Shown one piece after another: positions 22,887-35,162 of a DNA stretch of 64,000 nucleotides (positions within the stretch are counted from its first letter, which is position 1; each line of letters starts with the position of its first letter). The position numbers and the translations under genes are program-made. Under the pieces are notes generated by a model, which made no database searches, was not told the DNA's origin, and worked only from the letters and a program-made list of their open reading frames with translations. The DNA is from Synaphobranchus kaupii. Its lineage: Eukaryota > Chordata > Actinopteri > Anguilliformes > Synaphobranchidae. Location of the stretch: NCBI GenBank assembly GCA_029718625.1, contig CM056378.1, positions 66,115,027 through 66,179,026 on the forward strand, read 5' to 3'.

Positions 22887-23316
22887 TTAGTAGCTCGATA
22901 TAAGTCGTAATATTAACGTTAGCAGTAATACAAAGAGATTCGTAGTGATGTTACGGATGATACCGAAGCTCCGAGCTGTGTGTCGAGTACGTAGGGCACT
23001 TTCTACAGAAGCCTCGCACCGAAGCTTGTATCACTTTCAGAGAAGCACGTGATCGATGACAAATGAGGCCTCGGGTGCTGTAGAACCATGTGATCGGTTT
23101 GTTTTGCGTTTTGGGCGGAATTAGGGGTTTTGAATTGTAGATATAAAGGAGCGATACCCCCCTTATTTCGAGGGTTGTTGCAGAGAGTTTATTATTATTG
23201 GTATTATTGCTATTGAAAGTTTTTGGAGTATTTTTTTGAGGAATTTTTGGAGTATTTTTTATTTCTTTTTGTACAACTTTTGTTCAGTTTTGTCGTTTTT
23301 GTACAAAAATAGGCTA

Positions 23317-23421
23317 ATGGAACCTGCATGGAAGCGAAAATCTTCTCCTGCTTGGGAATATTTTGACCCAATATCTCCAAATAAGGCAGGCCTAAGTGGC
23401 GTAGATATAAAAACACACTGA
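23317..23421 (+). pseudogene. BED zinc-finger N-terminus of hAT transposase, truncated
   Basis: Reads MEPAWKRKSSPAWEYFDPIS, then PNKAGLSGVDIKTH and a stop. KRKSS-WEYF-P-SPNKA is the start of BED fingers in ZBED-like hAT transposases. The expected Cys pair (CxxC) after NKA is mutated. LRALHENAP-like text survives further on, near 23682. DNA-binding would be its role; this copy cannot function. Confidence 0.7.
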
Positions 23422-24187
23422 AACGCTATTCGAACACTGGGCTAGCAATGGACTGTGCATGTAGTTCGTTGGTTGTTATTTTAATGTAACTACAGCAGAT
23501 TATTACGATTTGTTTAATATTATTATGATTTGATTGTTATTTCTTATTCTTTCGTATTATCATTATCATCTGCATTCCTTCTCAAATGGCATATTATTTA
23601 ATTTTGAAGGTAATTGCTGTGCTTGCTGTGCCTAAAGGAGCTGGCTTACAGCAATAATACCTTGTCCAGGCATTACCGGGCAATGCATGAAAATGCACCT
23701 GCCAATGAGCAAGAAACCAGCGGAGGTTATTTATTTATTTATTTTACTTTTTAATAGCAGTTATGGTTGCTTTATCATAATCATACTGACATACATGTTG
23801 ATAAAAATACATTTGCATATTGTTATTTTGCCATAGGTTCCAGAAAGCAAGAACTTGATGAGGCCGTTAATAAAAATCAATAAAAACCTCCCTTTTCATT
23901 CACAAAAGCACCTTCCCTTTCACTGCCCATACTGAAGCACATTCACTTTCACTGCCTGGTTACAGAAGCACTCCCAGTCCCAGACCAGAAACACTTTTAC
24001 TGCTCAATAGAACCCCACACAAATGTTGTCCCCCTTTATATCAATCTTCCTGTTTTTTTTCATTTTGAATGTTAATATAATATTATTACATATATAATTT
24101 TATAGGCTAATATATCTTAGTATAAAACAAATCTAGCCTAATGATAGTTACAAATATAAATTATGAGTATGTTAGTATGTGTATCGC

Positions 24188-24262
24188 TTGAGCGGGGTTT
24201 TGAACTGGTACTTTCTCTTACAGAAATGGCTCTGAAGTCTGACGCGTTACCAGTGAGCTAAA
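24188..24262 (-). repeat. tRNA-like Pol III promoter remnant
   Basis: On the minus strand TTTAGCTCACTGGTAACGC looks like a D-arm/A box. About 45 bases later CAGTTCAAAACCCCGC looks like a T-arm/B box. The anticodon region is unusual and no clean cloverleaf closes. This suits a SINE head or a dead tRNA carried in the hAT element. Confidence 0.4.
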
Positions 24263-24475
24263 ACGTCGCTTGTTGCTAGCTCGCGGCAACTTCGTTATTT
24301 TGAACCTGAGGTGGAATTTGTAATGATTTAGTTGCTCTAAATAACTTTTACCAGCAGGTGTCACTAGTGTACACTGTGTTGAATGAGGCTTCGAGTAATG
24401 AATCTATTTGCGATACAATTGGCTGCAAAGCCTCAGTGCTTCAGGAAGCCTCATTTCGCCATCACTAGAGATTCG

Positions 24476-24870
24476 CATTTGAACTTGAACTAGCTAGTTC
24501 AGTACAAGGGTCTCAGTCTCAAAGAGGAAAAAAAACCCGTTGGTCTCTGCTTTTATACCACGTGCCCAGCCCTAGGACCACCTCAACTCCACCCATTTTT
24601 ATGTTAAGGATCTCGTGACGTCACGAATCCCCGGAAACCAGCGTATTGATAAGACTACACAAAAACTCATATAAAACTATTTTGACTAAACATGAGATTT
24701 TCGGACATAGACAGTTGTGTATGATTGTAATCTAACCCAAAACATCGGTTGTACATCGGTTTTTGACTGCAGTATCACTTTAAAGTAAGATTTATATCGC
24801 ATTTCTATTCAGTTTAAAATCTGTACGTGTTACGCAATGTTGCCTCTGTTGAATGCACTTCGAATACACG
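24476..24870. other. Intronic sequence between two hAT elements
   Basis: No coding exon. It begins with the target copy of the first hAT and ends with AATACACG, the left target copy of the next one (24863-24870). Confidence 0.5.
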
Positions 24871-25697
24871 CTAGTGTTGTGTCGTTCGCGAACGATTCGT
24901 TCAAAAGAACGAATCTTTTGGGTGAACGAACTGAACTGAATCACTTACTGAAAAGATCCGTTCATTTCTCAGTTCAGTTCAGTTCACGAACGGATCTGAT
25001 CAGCAGCGAGCGTGCACCGTGCAGGGAGGGGGAGGGACTGCCGCGAGCGAACGTGATTCGTCCCTTGCGAACCAGTTCTGCTGTGCTGAACGAATCATTC
25101 GCATTTGCTTCTTCCTATTCCATTTCGGACGTATTGTTCTAAGTATTGTATAGCCGAAATGAGTACCGTGTTTGCGTGTTGTATACTAGAAAGTTTTTTT
25201 TTCTTTTTTTTCTCTAATTTGTTTCCTAAATTGTTCGAAATAAAGTTTATATTAAAAAAAAAATTTATAAAAAAAATTCACGGGCGGGCGGGCGCCGAAC
25301 AAGGCAGCGAGCGTGCAGAGTGGACTGATTCGTTCACTGCGTGACGTGACGTGATCCTGAGTGATAATCAGCGGCTCAAACTGCCAGAATCAGGCCCAGC
25401 AAGTTAAGACTTAAAAGTCATTGAAAACCAGCGTTCACCTCCAATATTGATATTCAACGAGGAAACTTTTAAAATATCAAGATTTGTAAACGGAGTTTGG
25501 CGCATTTGTCAAAGCGACAGCACTTCCGCATGAACTGTTCGGCCGTCAGTTCACTGAGTGAGTCGGACTACGCAGTACGCAGTCGGAGCTCCGCCCAAGC
25601 ACTGAACGATTCGGTGAACGAATCTTTTGAACGAATCTTTTTAATGAACTGATTCTAGTGATTCGTGTCACTGAAGTGAACTGTTTTGCCCATCACT
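24871..25697. mobile_element. Non-autonomous hAT element (GTTCGCGAACGATTCG family)
   Basis: Ends CTAGTGTTGTGTCG and GCCCATCACT, flanked by an 8-bp duplication AATACACG (24863-24870 and 25698-25705). Inside are dense GAACGAATC/GATTCGTTC sub-repeats at both ends and a GGGCGGGCGGGCG run near 25283. No transposase. 827 bp. Confidence 0.92.
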
Positions 25698-25705
25698 AAT
25701 ACACG

Positions 25706-26463
25706 CAGCCAATAGGATGCAAGCCACTCTCTCCGTCCCTGACCACTGTGCGAGGTGCAGTTGTTATAATGAAACCTCCTTGGATGCAGTCAGTGTAAGG
25801 TTACCCGGCTCGTGTTCCCCAACTTTTCTGAAATAACGCCTGAGTAAGTTTGTTAACTAAGAAGGTCGTTTTATGTTAGCTAGCTGCCAGCTGTAGAAGC
25901 TTGCTTGCTAGCTAACGTTTCAAAACTTTGTGGGCAATCTAGCTAACTAACGTTGTCATAAAATTTCTTCTTACCGTGAAAATCTTTGTTTACATTCTCT
26001 GACAGATGTTAGGGAAATCTATCATCACTATGGCGGCACTTTCGCCACAAGTCAGCAATTATATCGGGAAATGCCCTCTTTGAAAACAAAAAAAGAAAGA
26101 ATAGAAAAAGGCTATGCCGTTACTGCATACACGTTTTTTCCAAAGCTGCATCATAGCCATCATAGCGCGGAGCTTTCAAAACCATAACAGCACGGAAACC
26201 CTTTAAAAAAAATTTTTTAAACGTAGGCTACACGTAGCCTAGCATATGTCTATGATAACCTTTGGACTAAACGGGCACTTTTTAGTAAAAAGTAGGCTAA
26301 GCTAAAGATATCCAGTGAGCACAGCTTACTAGTTCACTATTTTTAATATTCCCTTTTTTATGTAGGCTAAGTATAAATCGAAGTATTCTTTTTAATTATT
26401 ATTAGTATTTATTTTTGGAATTTTTTTAGTAGCCTACACACCGAAATATGCCTTCCTGAAGCG
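25706..26463. other. Intronic sequence, nothing recognised
   Basis: AT-rich with GTTAGCTAGCTGCC-type words; no supported exon. Confidence 0.4.
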
Positions 26464-26555
26464 TGTCTCCGTGGCTCACCGAGTAGCCTAGGTAGCCAAA
26501 TCCCATGATCTTTGCAAACCGCGACGTTGTATGTTCGAATCTGACCTTTTTTTTA
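26464..26555 (+). repeat. tRNA-like sequence with Pol III-type terminator
   Basis: CCGTGGCTCACCGAGTAGCC resembles a D-arm. GTATGTTCGAATCTGACC resembles a T-arm with the B box GTTCGAATC. A run of T follows at once (26547-26554), as for Pol III termination. The anticodon arm does not fold cleanly, so it is probably a SINE head or tRNA pseudogene. Confidence 0.45.
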
Positions 26556-27151
26556 TGTCATGCCAGCTCATTTTAATCCGTTTAAAAAAAACAAAATAGC
26601 CTAAGATGATCGTTCTCTAAGATGCCTGGTTGGTTGCCTCTAGAGCTGGTTTGACTTCTACAGCACATTGTGATATGTGTTGTTGGGTATTTTAAGTTTA
26701 CAATGGCACTGGCACTCCCCAATGGGAACTACAGTAGAAAAGGGAATAGGTGTTGGTGTGGCTTTACAATACTTCATTACAGAGTTATTTAAATTTGTAT
26801 CCATGATTTTAATAAGATATATTGATTATCCATATATCCTTGAATTATTATTGTACATCATTCATTCATTTTATGCGATTGAATTTAACTATTTTGACAT
26901 AGTTACATGTAAACTGAAATGATAGTAGCCTACTACTTCTAAGAATCACAGTAATAATGACAATAACAATACATTTTTATACATGATTTTAATAAAAGTC
27001 ACCCTTCTTCTTTGTTGATAGTCAGAAATAAGTTGAAGAAATTGAGGGAAAAGGAAATAAATGGTTAAAAAGGAAATAAAAAGACTAAAGTTTGCACTTT
27101 TTCTATTTCATTAATTTTCAGGCAAGGCAGGTGATGCAATAACCTCTGGCC
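26556..27151. other. Intronic sequence, nothing recognised
   Basis: AT-rich, with one short open frame that has no domain. Confidence 0.4.
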
Positions 27152-27343
27152 CCATCCCAATGCTCTTAAATAACTTAATGCCCCCTCATCCTTTCCTTCA
27201 TGAGCACTGATCTGAAACTAATTAGATAGGTGAAAGCTGACTAGATAGTGTTGGTAATATAAATTGCTTTCACATTTACATTTTTTTAGATTAGTGCAAT
27301 GCTCATGAAGGAAAGGAGATTAAGCTATTTAAGTGTATTGGGA
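27152..27343. mobile_element. Small TIR element (MITE), about 190 bp
   Basis: TCCCAATGCTCTTAAATAAC and CCTTTCCTTCATGAGCACTG at the left are mirrored by CAATGCTCATGAAGGAAAGG and CTATTTAAGTGTATTGGGA at the right. Arms are about 55-60 bp. No coding content. Confidence 0.75.
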
Positions 27344-28504
27344 AGGTGTGTGTGTAACCTGATGCATATACCTCTGTGACTTAAACAGGTATGTTTTGTG
27401 CTATTTTGTATAATTATGATTTTTTTTTTTTGATGATCTCTTTATTCATCTCAAAGTGCATCAGAATTATGTGTTAACTTGTTGAAATTTGAAAGATTTT
27501 CTACCGGGGGAGGATGCCCTCGGACCCCCCTACCAGTGTAGAGTCCCCCCAGTAAACTGAAAAACGAACTATCAAAAAACAAGGGACTATCAAGCTAACT
27601 ATAAATAATATACTAAAAATAGGCTACTATAACTTACTAGAATATTCAAAAAAGCAAAACTGTAAGCTAGCTATATACAGTAGATCTATCGCTCTCCTAT
27701 CTCCTATCCATGGGAGTCCACGACGCAGATCAACCGCTGATGCCCGTTACACCAGATGCGCACGCTCAAAGCATACCCACCAGAACCGCTTTTTAAACGC
27801 TGACCGTGAGACAGAGACGCATTTGTATTAAACTCATTTGTTATTTTCTAAAACTTTGGATATTTTGAGAGCTTAGCCTCTCAAACCAGGGATCGAGAGA
27901 TGCATTTGAAGTGGGGGAGAAACGATATATTTTTTTAATTAGTTTGCATAGGACTATTTCTAGTTCTGCACTTTTTTATTATGATATGTTTTGTACTTTA
28001 TATGTATGGATATAAGCAGAGGCCCTATCTAGCTTCCACTCACACATTGGTTATGTTAATAATAATAAGCATTATATTGCTATACGTAATTAGTCTGGCA
28101 TGTGGATGCTACAAAGTGCTGAATTGATAAACTAAATACTGGTTTAAAGCTTTAAATGACCAGATACGGATTTATAGAGTCAGTTTTCTGGAAGAAAATG
28201 GGCTACAATAGCTACATAATCTCGTCACTTTCTAACGTACAAAAAAACAAGAAGCTAGCACACTTGTCAAACCCGCCATGGGAGGTTTGAAATAGCAGAC
28301 ATAAAACTAACATACGCTATGAATAGACAGAAAAGTCTGCGAACTTCAGAAGCATTTTTCTGTAAACCACTGTTTGGTGATACTCGTAACAGGGTGTCTG
28401 ATTTTAAGAGAAATTAAACCATGGTTGATGATACACCTAATGATGATGGTTGTTCAAATGCATAATAGATTATGATAACAATATAGCAGCGCTTAACACA
28501 TGTA
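27344..28504. other. Intronic sequence with a possible hAT-type GC-rich box
   Basis: CCGGGGGAGGATGCCCTCGG and ACCCCCCTACCAGTGTAG near 27505-27545 match a box common in fish transposase genes, but no frame survives. The remainder is unremarkable. Confidence 0.4.
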
Positions 28505-28735
28505 CAGTACCAGTCAAAGGTTTGGACACACCTACTCATAGAACATTTTGGAATAGTAAAGACATCAAAACTATGAGATAACACAAATTAAATTATGCAA
28601 AGACCAAAAAAGTGTTAAACAAATTTTAAAAAAGTCATATATTTTAGATTCTTCAAAGTAGCCACCCTTTGCCTTGATAACAGACTTGCACATTCTTGCC
28701 ATTCTCTCAAACAGGTATTCCACAGGTAAACCGGT
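28505..28735 (+). mobile_element. Tc1-family element, one end only
   Basis: After a TA at 28503, CAGTACCAGTCAAAGGTTTG and GACACACCTACTCAT form a classic fish Tc1 terminus. AGATTCTTCAAAGTAGCCACCC and CCTTTGCCTTGATAACAG follow. The rest of the transposase is absent. Confidence 0.85.
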
Positions 28736-28764
28736 GATGCCATCATCACTATATAGAAGGATAT

Positions 28765-29086
28765 CAAAAGACTCCTGATATCTTATTTCCAGGTACTCTT
28801 AGAAGCGATACTATAACCTCTGCATTTGAATGGATCTCTATGGGAATTGGGGGGTGGGACTAGATTAAGCTGTAAATTACACGGGAATAGTATGTAACCC
28901 ATGGTTGGCTAAATGGCTGTAAGTCATCAAGGGTCTGAGTTATCAAACGAGCCTCAAAGCATCACTCTGCTGCCAGATATGCAGTAGATATGGATGGATC
29001 ACTTTAAGGGTTGTTTCTCCTGACAAATTTTCCTATTGAACTCTATGGAAAAATAAGTCAGGAGAAGAAACCCTTCAAGTTATATC
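28765..29086 (+). mobile_element. Foldback-family copy, one arm plus loop
   Basis: Shares CTCCTGATATCTTATTTCC, GGGAATTGGGGGGTGGGACT, CCAGATATGCAGTAGATATGG and the internal hairpin GTTTCTCCTGAC/GTCAGGAGAAGAAAC with the complete copy at 47944-48530. The second arm is missing. Confidence 0.85.
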
Positions 29087-30008
29087 ACGTCGGACATTGA
29101 CGGCGTAGTGCCATCAATATTAGAGCTACAGACAAATCCTTGCCGAAAAAAATGACAACTATTGCATTTAAAGCTGTAATCTTTGTGGGAAGCTCATTTA
29201 TATTTTTGAAATGCATTATCTATTATTTCACATGCAAATCGCACATAAAACTCAGATAGCTACATGACTACAAGGTAGGCCACGAAAGCCTCAGACTCAA
29301 TTTGTAACGGTTGACCCCAGACAGCACACCGAGCACAGCTCAATCTGTGGGGGATAGGCGCTCTGTCTGTCGCTAGCAGGAAGGCACGACATGTCCCACA
29401 GACGGACAGCAACGTCTGCCTATGTCGGTCCGATCTGCATGCTGCACGACTAGCTAGCTTGCAAATTTCAGTTCAGTTAAAAATAACCAAAGTTATTTAA
29501 CATTATAACGCTAGATGGAACAGCTGTAATTTACCGTAGTCTAGACTGTAGAAAAAAAATAACGTTAACATTAGCTGTACACAGAACCGCTGTATCGATA
29601 CCCGAATACCAATACTGTCTGTCCTGGAAAATCGCGGTAATAGCGGACAGTCTCTTGGTTCGTGTGCTAAGTAGCCTATTTATTTATTTTGAGAAATGTG
29701 GTGTCCAGGGGATTATTTCATCAAGCATGATTACTGAGTTAGCTATCTGGATAACTGCACGTCCATGTCCCACATTTGGGAGCAGAGGTCGACATGAGGT
29801 GCAAATGAGTCATGATTTCCTAGTTGGTAAGTTATCCCGACTGGGCATTGTGGGCAACCACTCCAAAACAAATGAACACAGTGGATTTCTTAAGCATACA
29901 TTATGTAGGTCTATTTTGTGCCATTACATGTTGATCCATCTCAATAACTGCAATGAAATGAACATACAAGTTAACAGTATAACATTACTGTTCAGCTTCT
30001 AACTCATA
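29087..30008. other. Intronic sequence, nothing recognised
   Basis: A 115-codon frame at 29655-30002 has no domain or splice context that I can support. Confidence 0.4.
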
Positions 30009-30990
30009 AGCCGCATTTTACACTGAATACGACTACGCAAGCGACAGTCGGATTGCGCCCCCTAGTGTCAGTCGTTCCACACTAATCAATAGGTTGTACT
30101 GAGTCAGTCATTCTGTTGCAATGTGAGAGAGCACCCGGTAAATATCGTTGCCCTGGAGGGGTACATGGACATAAACAAGAAAATGGAGCTCGGAAAAAGT
30201 TCAAGGACAATAATTTAAACTATTTTAAAGAGCATTTAGTCAGAAGTGTGTGAACAACCTAGCTGACATTAGCTCGTGGTGCATTAATGATGACAGATCC
30301 CCAGAGTTTACAGCAGGCAAATGACAGCCAGAATTTAGGAGGGAACATGTCAACATAAAAACTTTTACAAAAAAAACACAGAGCTAGATACATAGCCTAG
30401 CTAACTCACCTTACATAGTTCCATTTAACATTGGCTCAAGTATGCTAATGTATACTACACAATGCAGAGAAATGTTCAATATTCAGTGGCAGCAAACAGT
30501 TGGGCAAGTCTAGCTAAAGGATAGCATATGCATTTTCACTTGTACTGTAGCTTGATTCACTCTAGCTAGCAAGCGCCAGCCTGATAGCAGGCTAGTTATA
30601 ACAGTTAACGTTTCCATTTAAAATAACACATACACGGAATTTATAACATACAACATCCTTATTATCCCAATTCTCATCAAAAACCATCAATCAATCAATC
30701 GATTATTATCTTGCTTATTTTGCTTACTGGTTTATTTTGTTGCAAAAGGCTACATTCTCCATTGACATCAATGTTAGCTAGCATTGCTTCGTCATTTCAG
30801 GTCTGGTGTCAGAGTAAATTCTTTCGGACTAGTTGAAAATTTTCAACGTATCCATAGCCTCGGTTGGACAGAAAATCCCCGCAGCGCAGTCCACTGCAGC
30901 TTCTCGCATCCGATACATGACCGGCCATAGAAAATGAATGACTTGCAGTAAGTTGTTGTACGTATGTCGTATTCAGTAGAAAGGCGGCTA
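30009..30990. mobile_element. TIR-bounded element, about 980 bp
   Basis: Left AGCCGCATTTTACACTGAAT then ACGAC; right end inverse AGCCGCCTTTCTACTGAATA then CGAC. Both sides are followed by ATA, a possible 3-bp duplication. No transposase frame. A right-side segment CCACTGCAGCTTCTCGCATC carries no gene. Confidence 0.5.
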
Positions 30991-32060
30991 TAACATTACA
31001 CAACGCACTGTAGCTAGCCTGCTCCACTCTGCTTTTCCTCTGGCTAATTATCTCAGTGGTCGGTAAAATAAAGCTTGTGTTGCTGACTGTCTTCAGAAAA
31101 ACTTAAAACATAAAACACAAAGATTTTTTCGATATAATTCTGGCGGAAAATTTACTCATATTCCAGCAGCTATCAATAAATCAAGTGTTTTGGGAAAAAA
31201 TCTGGTTTCTGTGAGTGTCCTGGGCTCTGTATTAGGCTGTCAAAAAATCTCAACTCGGTCTTCTAAAAACCAACCAATCAGGGCTAGCTATGTAGCTACC
31301 AATCAGGGCAACTATCTACAAACAAAATACAAGTTTCTGTGTCTGCAGGCTGGAGACTTTGGGTGGGCGGGGTTACTGTCACTCACTTTCCAGTCTGACC
31401 AATCAGAAGGCTGGAATTACTTGTCATTCAAATGTTAACCCGACCAATCACTGTCTGTAACCAGTTGTCAATTACTTTCTAACCCGGCCAATTGTTTTAC
31501 ATAGGATGCCGGTTTAGTCGCGGATTGCTCGTGTTTAGTATTGTTGTCGGTTTCTCTGATTGAAATTTCCCCTCCTCTTAAATTCCCTAGCAGCTGCAGA
31601 AAACTGAGAGAAAGTATGGAGTCATGAGATTAAGGTTTGTCTGCACTTTTAGACAATTAGTTGCAAACATTATTAACATTATTAGCTTGTCAAACAACAA
31701 ACTTGTTGTTTTTGATCCACCCGCCGTTCGCTTATCAGCTGATATAGCTAGTGAACTAAAACATGCAAAAAATATAGTTTTTCTCAATAAACAGTTTTTT
31801 GTTTGTCTTGGTTGGATGTAAAAACGATGACGAAACTGCTAGAATCCCTCAGTGAAAAGTGTGACAGATGGTGAATGTGAAATGAATGGAGATGTGTAGG
31901 CACGTGATCCAGACTTCACATCACCAGTACTGAAGTCATAGGCTACAATACAAAGTTTACTCGACATTGAGAAACCGGTTGCTGCGAACGTGTAGAATCT
32001 AGATTCTATTTGTTGTTGGTGCTGGGACGTCCTCTTCTTCTGAGTTTCGTCATTTAAATC
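30991..32060. other. Intronic sequence with short ACCAATCAG repeats
   Basis: AACCAATCAGGGCTAGC, ACCAATCAGGGCAAC and GACCAATCAGAAGG occur close together (31272-31410) as short direct repeats. No exon. Confidence 0.45.
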
Positions 32061-32160
32061 AGTGGTTCTCAACCCTGGTCCTGGAGTACCCCTGTCGTAT
32101 GCTGGTTTTCGTTCCAACCACAATTGCAATACCGGAATTTTAACAAGCTGTTAATTTTTC
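32061..32160 (+). repeat. hAT-Charlie-like terminal fragment
   Basis: CAGTGGTTCTCAACCCTGGT then CCTGGAGTACCCCTGTC is the common hAT/Charlie-type terminus widespread in vertebrates. The opposite end was not found. Confidence 0.6.
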
Positions 32161-34204
32161 TTAATTAGGTGTTTTTAATGTTTAGAGGGATTATTTAACC
32201 CCTTTGCGCAGATGGCAAATTTCACCTATTTAGGGGTGCTCTGTTTAAGGCTTTATAACTCCAGGTGTGAGCATCACATAAACTTGGTAAATGGCTTAAA
32301 TGAAAGAAGACAGGTGTACCATTTACAATACAAACTTAGATTTGTTTATTTTCATAATTTAAGTCAAAATAAAGTGCCACAAATGCAAAGAAACTTAGGG
32401 GGAAAAAATTAAAAATAGTTTTTTTTAATTTTGCTGAGAGCTACATAAGTGAAATCGGTAATATATATACATTTCCTGGATCATAAACTCCATGTCCACA
32501 AGTTTTGCAAAATCTGAGGATGATATGCAGAACTACTAAAGGTCTATGATGCAAAATATAGCCGTGTATCCTGTTGTCCATTAGTGTCTCCAAATCTATC
32601 CAAATGGCTAAATTGTGCACTGCTGCAAATAAAAAAAATTTATGAAATATTTAACTACAAATCAACAGTTTGGGCTCATAAAACTCACTTGTGCATAATT
32701 TCCAAGTGAGAATTATATATTTTCAGCAGTATAGGGGGGTAGATATCTATGGGTCCAAAACCCCTATGCAAAACATGTCATAAAATATTATATTATATTA
32801 TACATTATAACGCATACACATTTGCTCCCTCTGGTGGCTTAAGATAAAAAACATTGATATCACAGTGTTACATACATACACCTAAATATGTTGCCTAATC
32901 ATTCACTCTTGTACCTCAATAAAACATCACTTGTCCCTGTACTCTACAGTATGTATACTTTTGTCCTGGGATTGCATTTTTCTGTATTCTTTTAATCTTT
33001 TAAGTTTTCCTATTCATAATAACTCCAAGGAAATTTTTACCTTAATCTACCACATATCAGCGCAACAGTAAATTGGAATGAGCACTTGTCATGCCATAAG
33101 AGACTCGTATCCATCATAGCCTATACTATGTATGATAACATAAAATAGTTTTCCACCATCTGTAAAATGCTGCCAAATATTCTATCTTCAATGAACATCG
33201 GTAGCCTAGTTCAAAAATACATTTAGCTAACGATTGCACTACAGTATGTGAAATGCACTCAAAATGCGAAAATAACAACAGGGCTATCAAACTTGGAAAG
33301 ACAGTGCTCGAGTGGAAACACGAACGTACGTATGTAGCCAGCGAGACCAACGGTATTTTAGACGCAAAAATACTTACATATCGCAAAAGGGGAATTATCC
33401 TGCATAATGCGTATTGTATATCGCTTGCGTAATACTAGACAGTTAAAACGAAAACTGCCGTTACGCTGGGCTGTAGTAAATTGCTCAAAGCACCCAAAAA
33501 GACTTGGCATATACCGTTGCGACGGTTATAATGTACTCTATTGGATAAAAAAGCCGACAATTAAACCAGAGTGAACTGTAATGCATGAGACAGGCTTATA
33601 GGGCATGGGGCTTATTACGCGGCGACGTTTCAGATAGTGTAATAGCGGTATAAAGTGTTGTATATTTCTCAAACCGATTGTACCAGACAATAAATGACAA
33701 CTGAATTTTGAAAGGAACATCTCGATGTGTAAAACCAATGGTAGGATTGTATATTTATTTCATATTTAGTAGCATATATTGCTAGTAGAATACATGGTAG
33801 AATGAGATAGTACTTTCACAGTTTATTTTGCATTTGAGTGAGCAGGGCTTTTCTGGCATACGATCAGGCTATTGTTGGATTTATCTCGTTGCTATGACGT
33901 TATTCTAATTTTATATGATGAATAAATATATGTATGAACTCAAACATAGACGATATTGTCCACTATGTCACGCATAGGTAGGTATAGACTAGGTGGGGTT
34001 TGCTTGATAAATGGACTTGCTACAGGGAAATAGTGGCACTTAGAAACTACGTATTCGGCAGAAATCGTCACGAACCGTCTACCAATAAATTTAAAACACA
34101 GAGTTTGTGATTTCCAATCATAGTTCGGCTGCAGTAGCAACGAATGTCTGAGTTGAGCAAAAAGCTTCCGCCGGCGCCACCTTCTGCGCAAAGGTCCCTC
34201 TTAA
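32161..34204. other. Intronic sequence, nothing recognised
   Basis: AT-rich, includes a CTCCCTCTGGTGGC box near 32825. Short frames only. Confidence 0.4.
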
Positions 34205-34635
34205 GCCACATTATGTTAGCAATAGCTATGCATGCCATGAAGAATACAATTCCCATGTTCATTATGCTTATTGTGTTATATTGCAAACAATTACAAAGAA
34301 GAGGTAACAACTGAGGTGAATAGGCAATTAAGTAATTGAACACAAGTTTAAGTTCCTCCATAATTTTTTCCTTAAACTTGTTAACACAATGCAGGTTTGG
34401 CTCGTTATCATTTGCTTTGTCTTTGAATTATTCATTATTTACCAAACGGGTAGTTTTAGTGGCCATGTGTCCACAATTTCACCAATTATGAGCCTATTGA
34501 TTCACCTCAGTCTTTAATTTGATCAGTTAAAACGTTTTGGTTTTTTTGCCACTTTTTAACTGTTTACAATACAGCACAATGTGAATATTGGACTTGTATT
34601 CTTCATGGCATGCATAGCTATTGCTAACATAATGC
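34205..34635. repeat. Inverted repeat with about 280-bp spacer
   Basis: CATTATGTTAGCAATAGCTATGC... at 34209-34280 is matched in inverse by ...GCATAGCTATTGCTAACATAA at 34565-34632. The pair is nearly perfect over about 45 bases (GCATGCCATGAAGAATACAA) and looser outward. It may be an old TIR element or an inverted duplication. Confidence 0.8.
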
Positions 34636-34789
34636 TAATTAACGTTAGCCCTTTAATTAACAGTTTTCATGATGCGTTACCGAATGGATCTATCGCCCCT
34701 CCCCCCAACTGTAACTCCTCCCTCCTCCTCCCTCCCGTCTGTGTTTGCTCACTCGAGCCAAATTTGCGTCTTTTGAAATTGTGAAGTGG

Positions 34790-35162
34790 GCAGAGACAGA
34801 ACAAAAGCCGGTGTTTATTACCCCTTTAAGGAACTTCACCCAATATTAGGCCCCTCCCTACTCAACATCATTAACACCTCTCTCTCCTCTGGCGTTGTGC
34901 CCTGCTCCTTCAAATCAGCCTCCCTCTGCTCAAAAAACATAACCTTGATCGTGATGTTCGTGCTGCAGGGCTCTGTGTTGGGGCCTTTGCTTTTCTCTAT
35001 TTACATGCTACCTCTTGGCAAAATTTTCCGCAGCTACGGTATTAAATTTCACTGTTATGTGGATGATACTCAAATTTACATACCAATCAGACCTGATGAC
35101 CGTGCACAACTTACCGACACTCACAGAAACCGGATTTCTTTCCCAGAACACTTGATTTATTG
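34790..35162 (+). pseudogene. L2-type LINE reverse-transcriptase fragment
   Basis: The plus strand has [20 protein letters not shown] joined by deletion to [20 protein letters not shown], then [22 protein letters not shown] replaces the YADD catalytic box. The section between RT blocks is missing and both ends are truncated. This is a degenerate relative of the L2 at 6153-9650. Confidence 0.85.

Larger units (their letters stand above)
22943..24467 (+). mobile_element. hAT element with BED-finger remnant and 8-bp target duplication
   Basis: The ends TAGTGATGTTACGGATG and CGAAATGAGG.../CGCCATCACTA are inverted. The flanks are GAGATTCG on both sides (22935-22942 and 24468-24475). The inside contains a BED-finger transposase start and then sequence that no longer codes. 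1525 bp in total, so it is a deleted derivative of a hAT transposon. Confidence 0.9.

Noticed and set aside
29655..30002. 115-codon open frame that might be an intronic gene
   Set aside because: No domain, biased composition or splice context; length is within chance expectation for AT-rich DNA in 64 kb.
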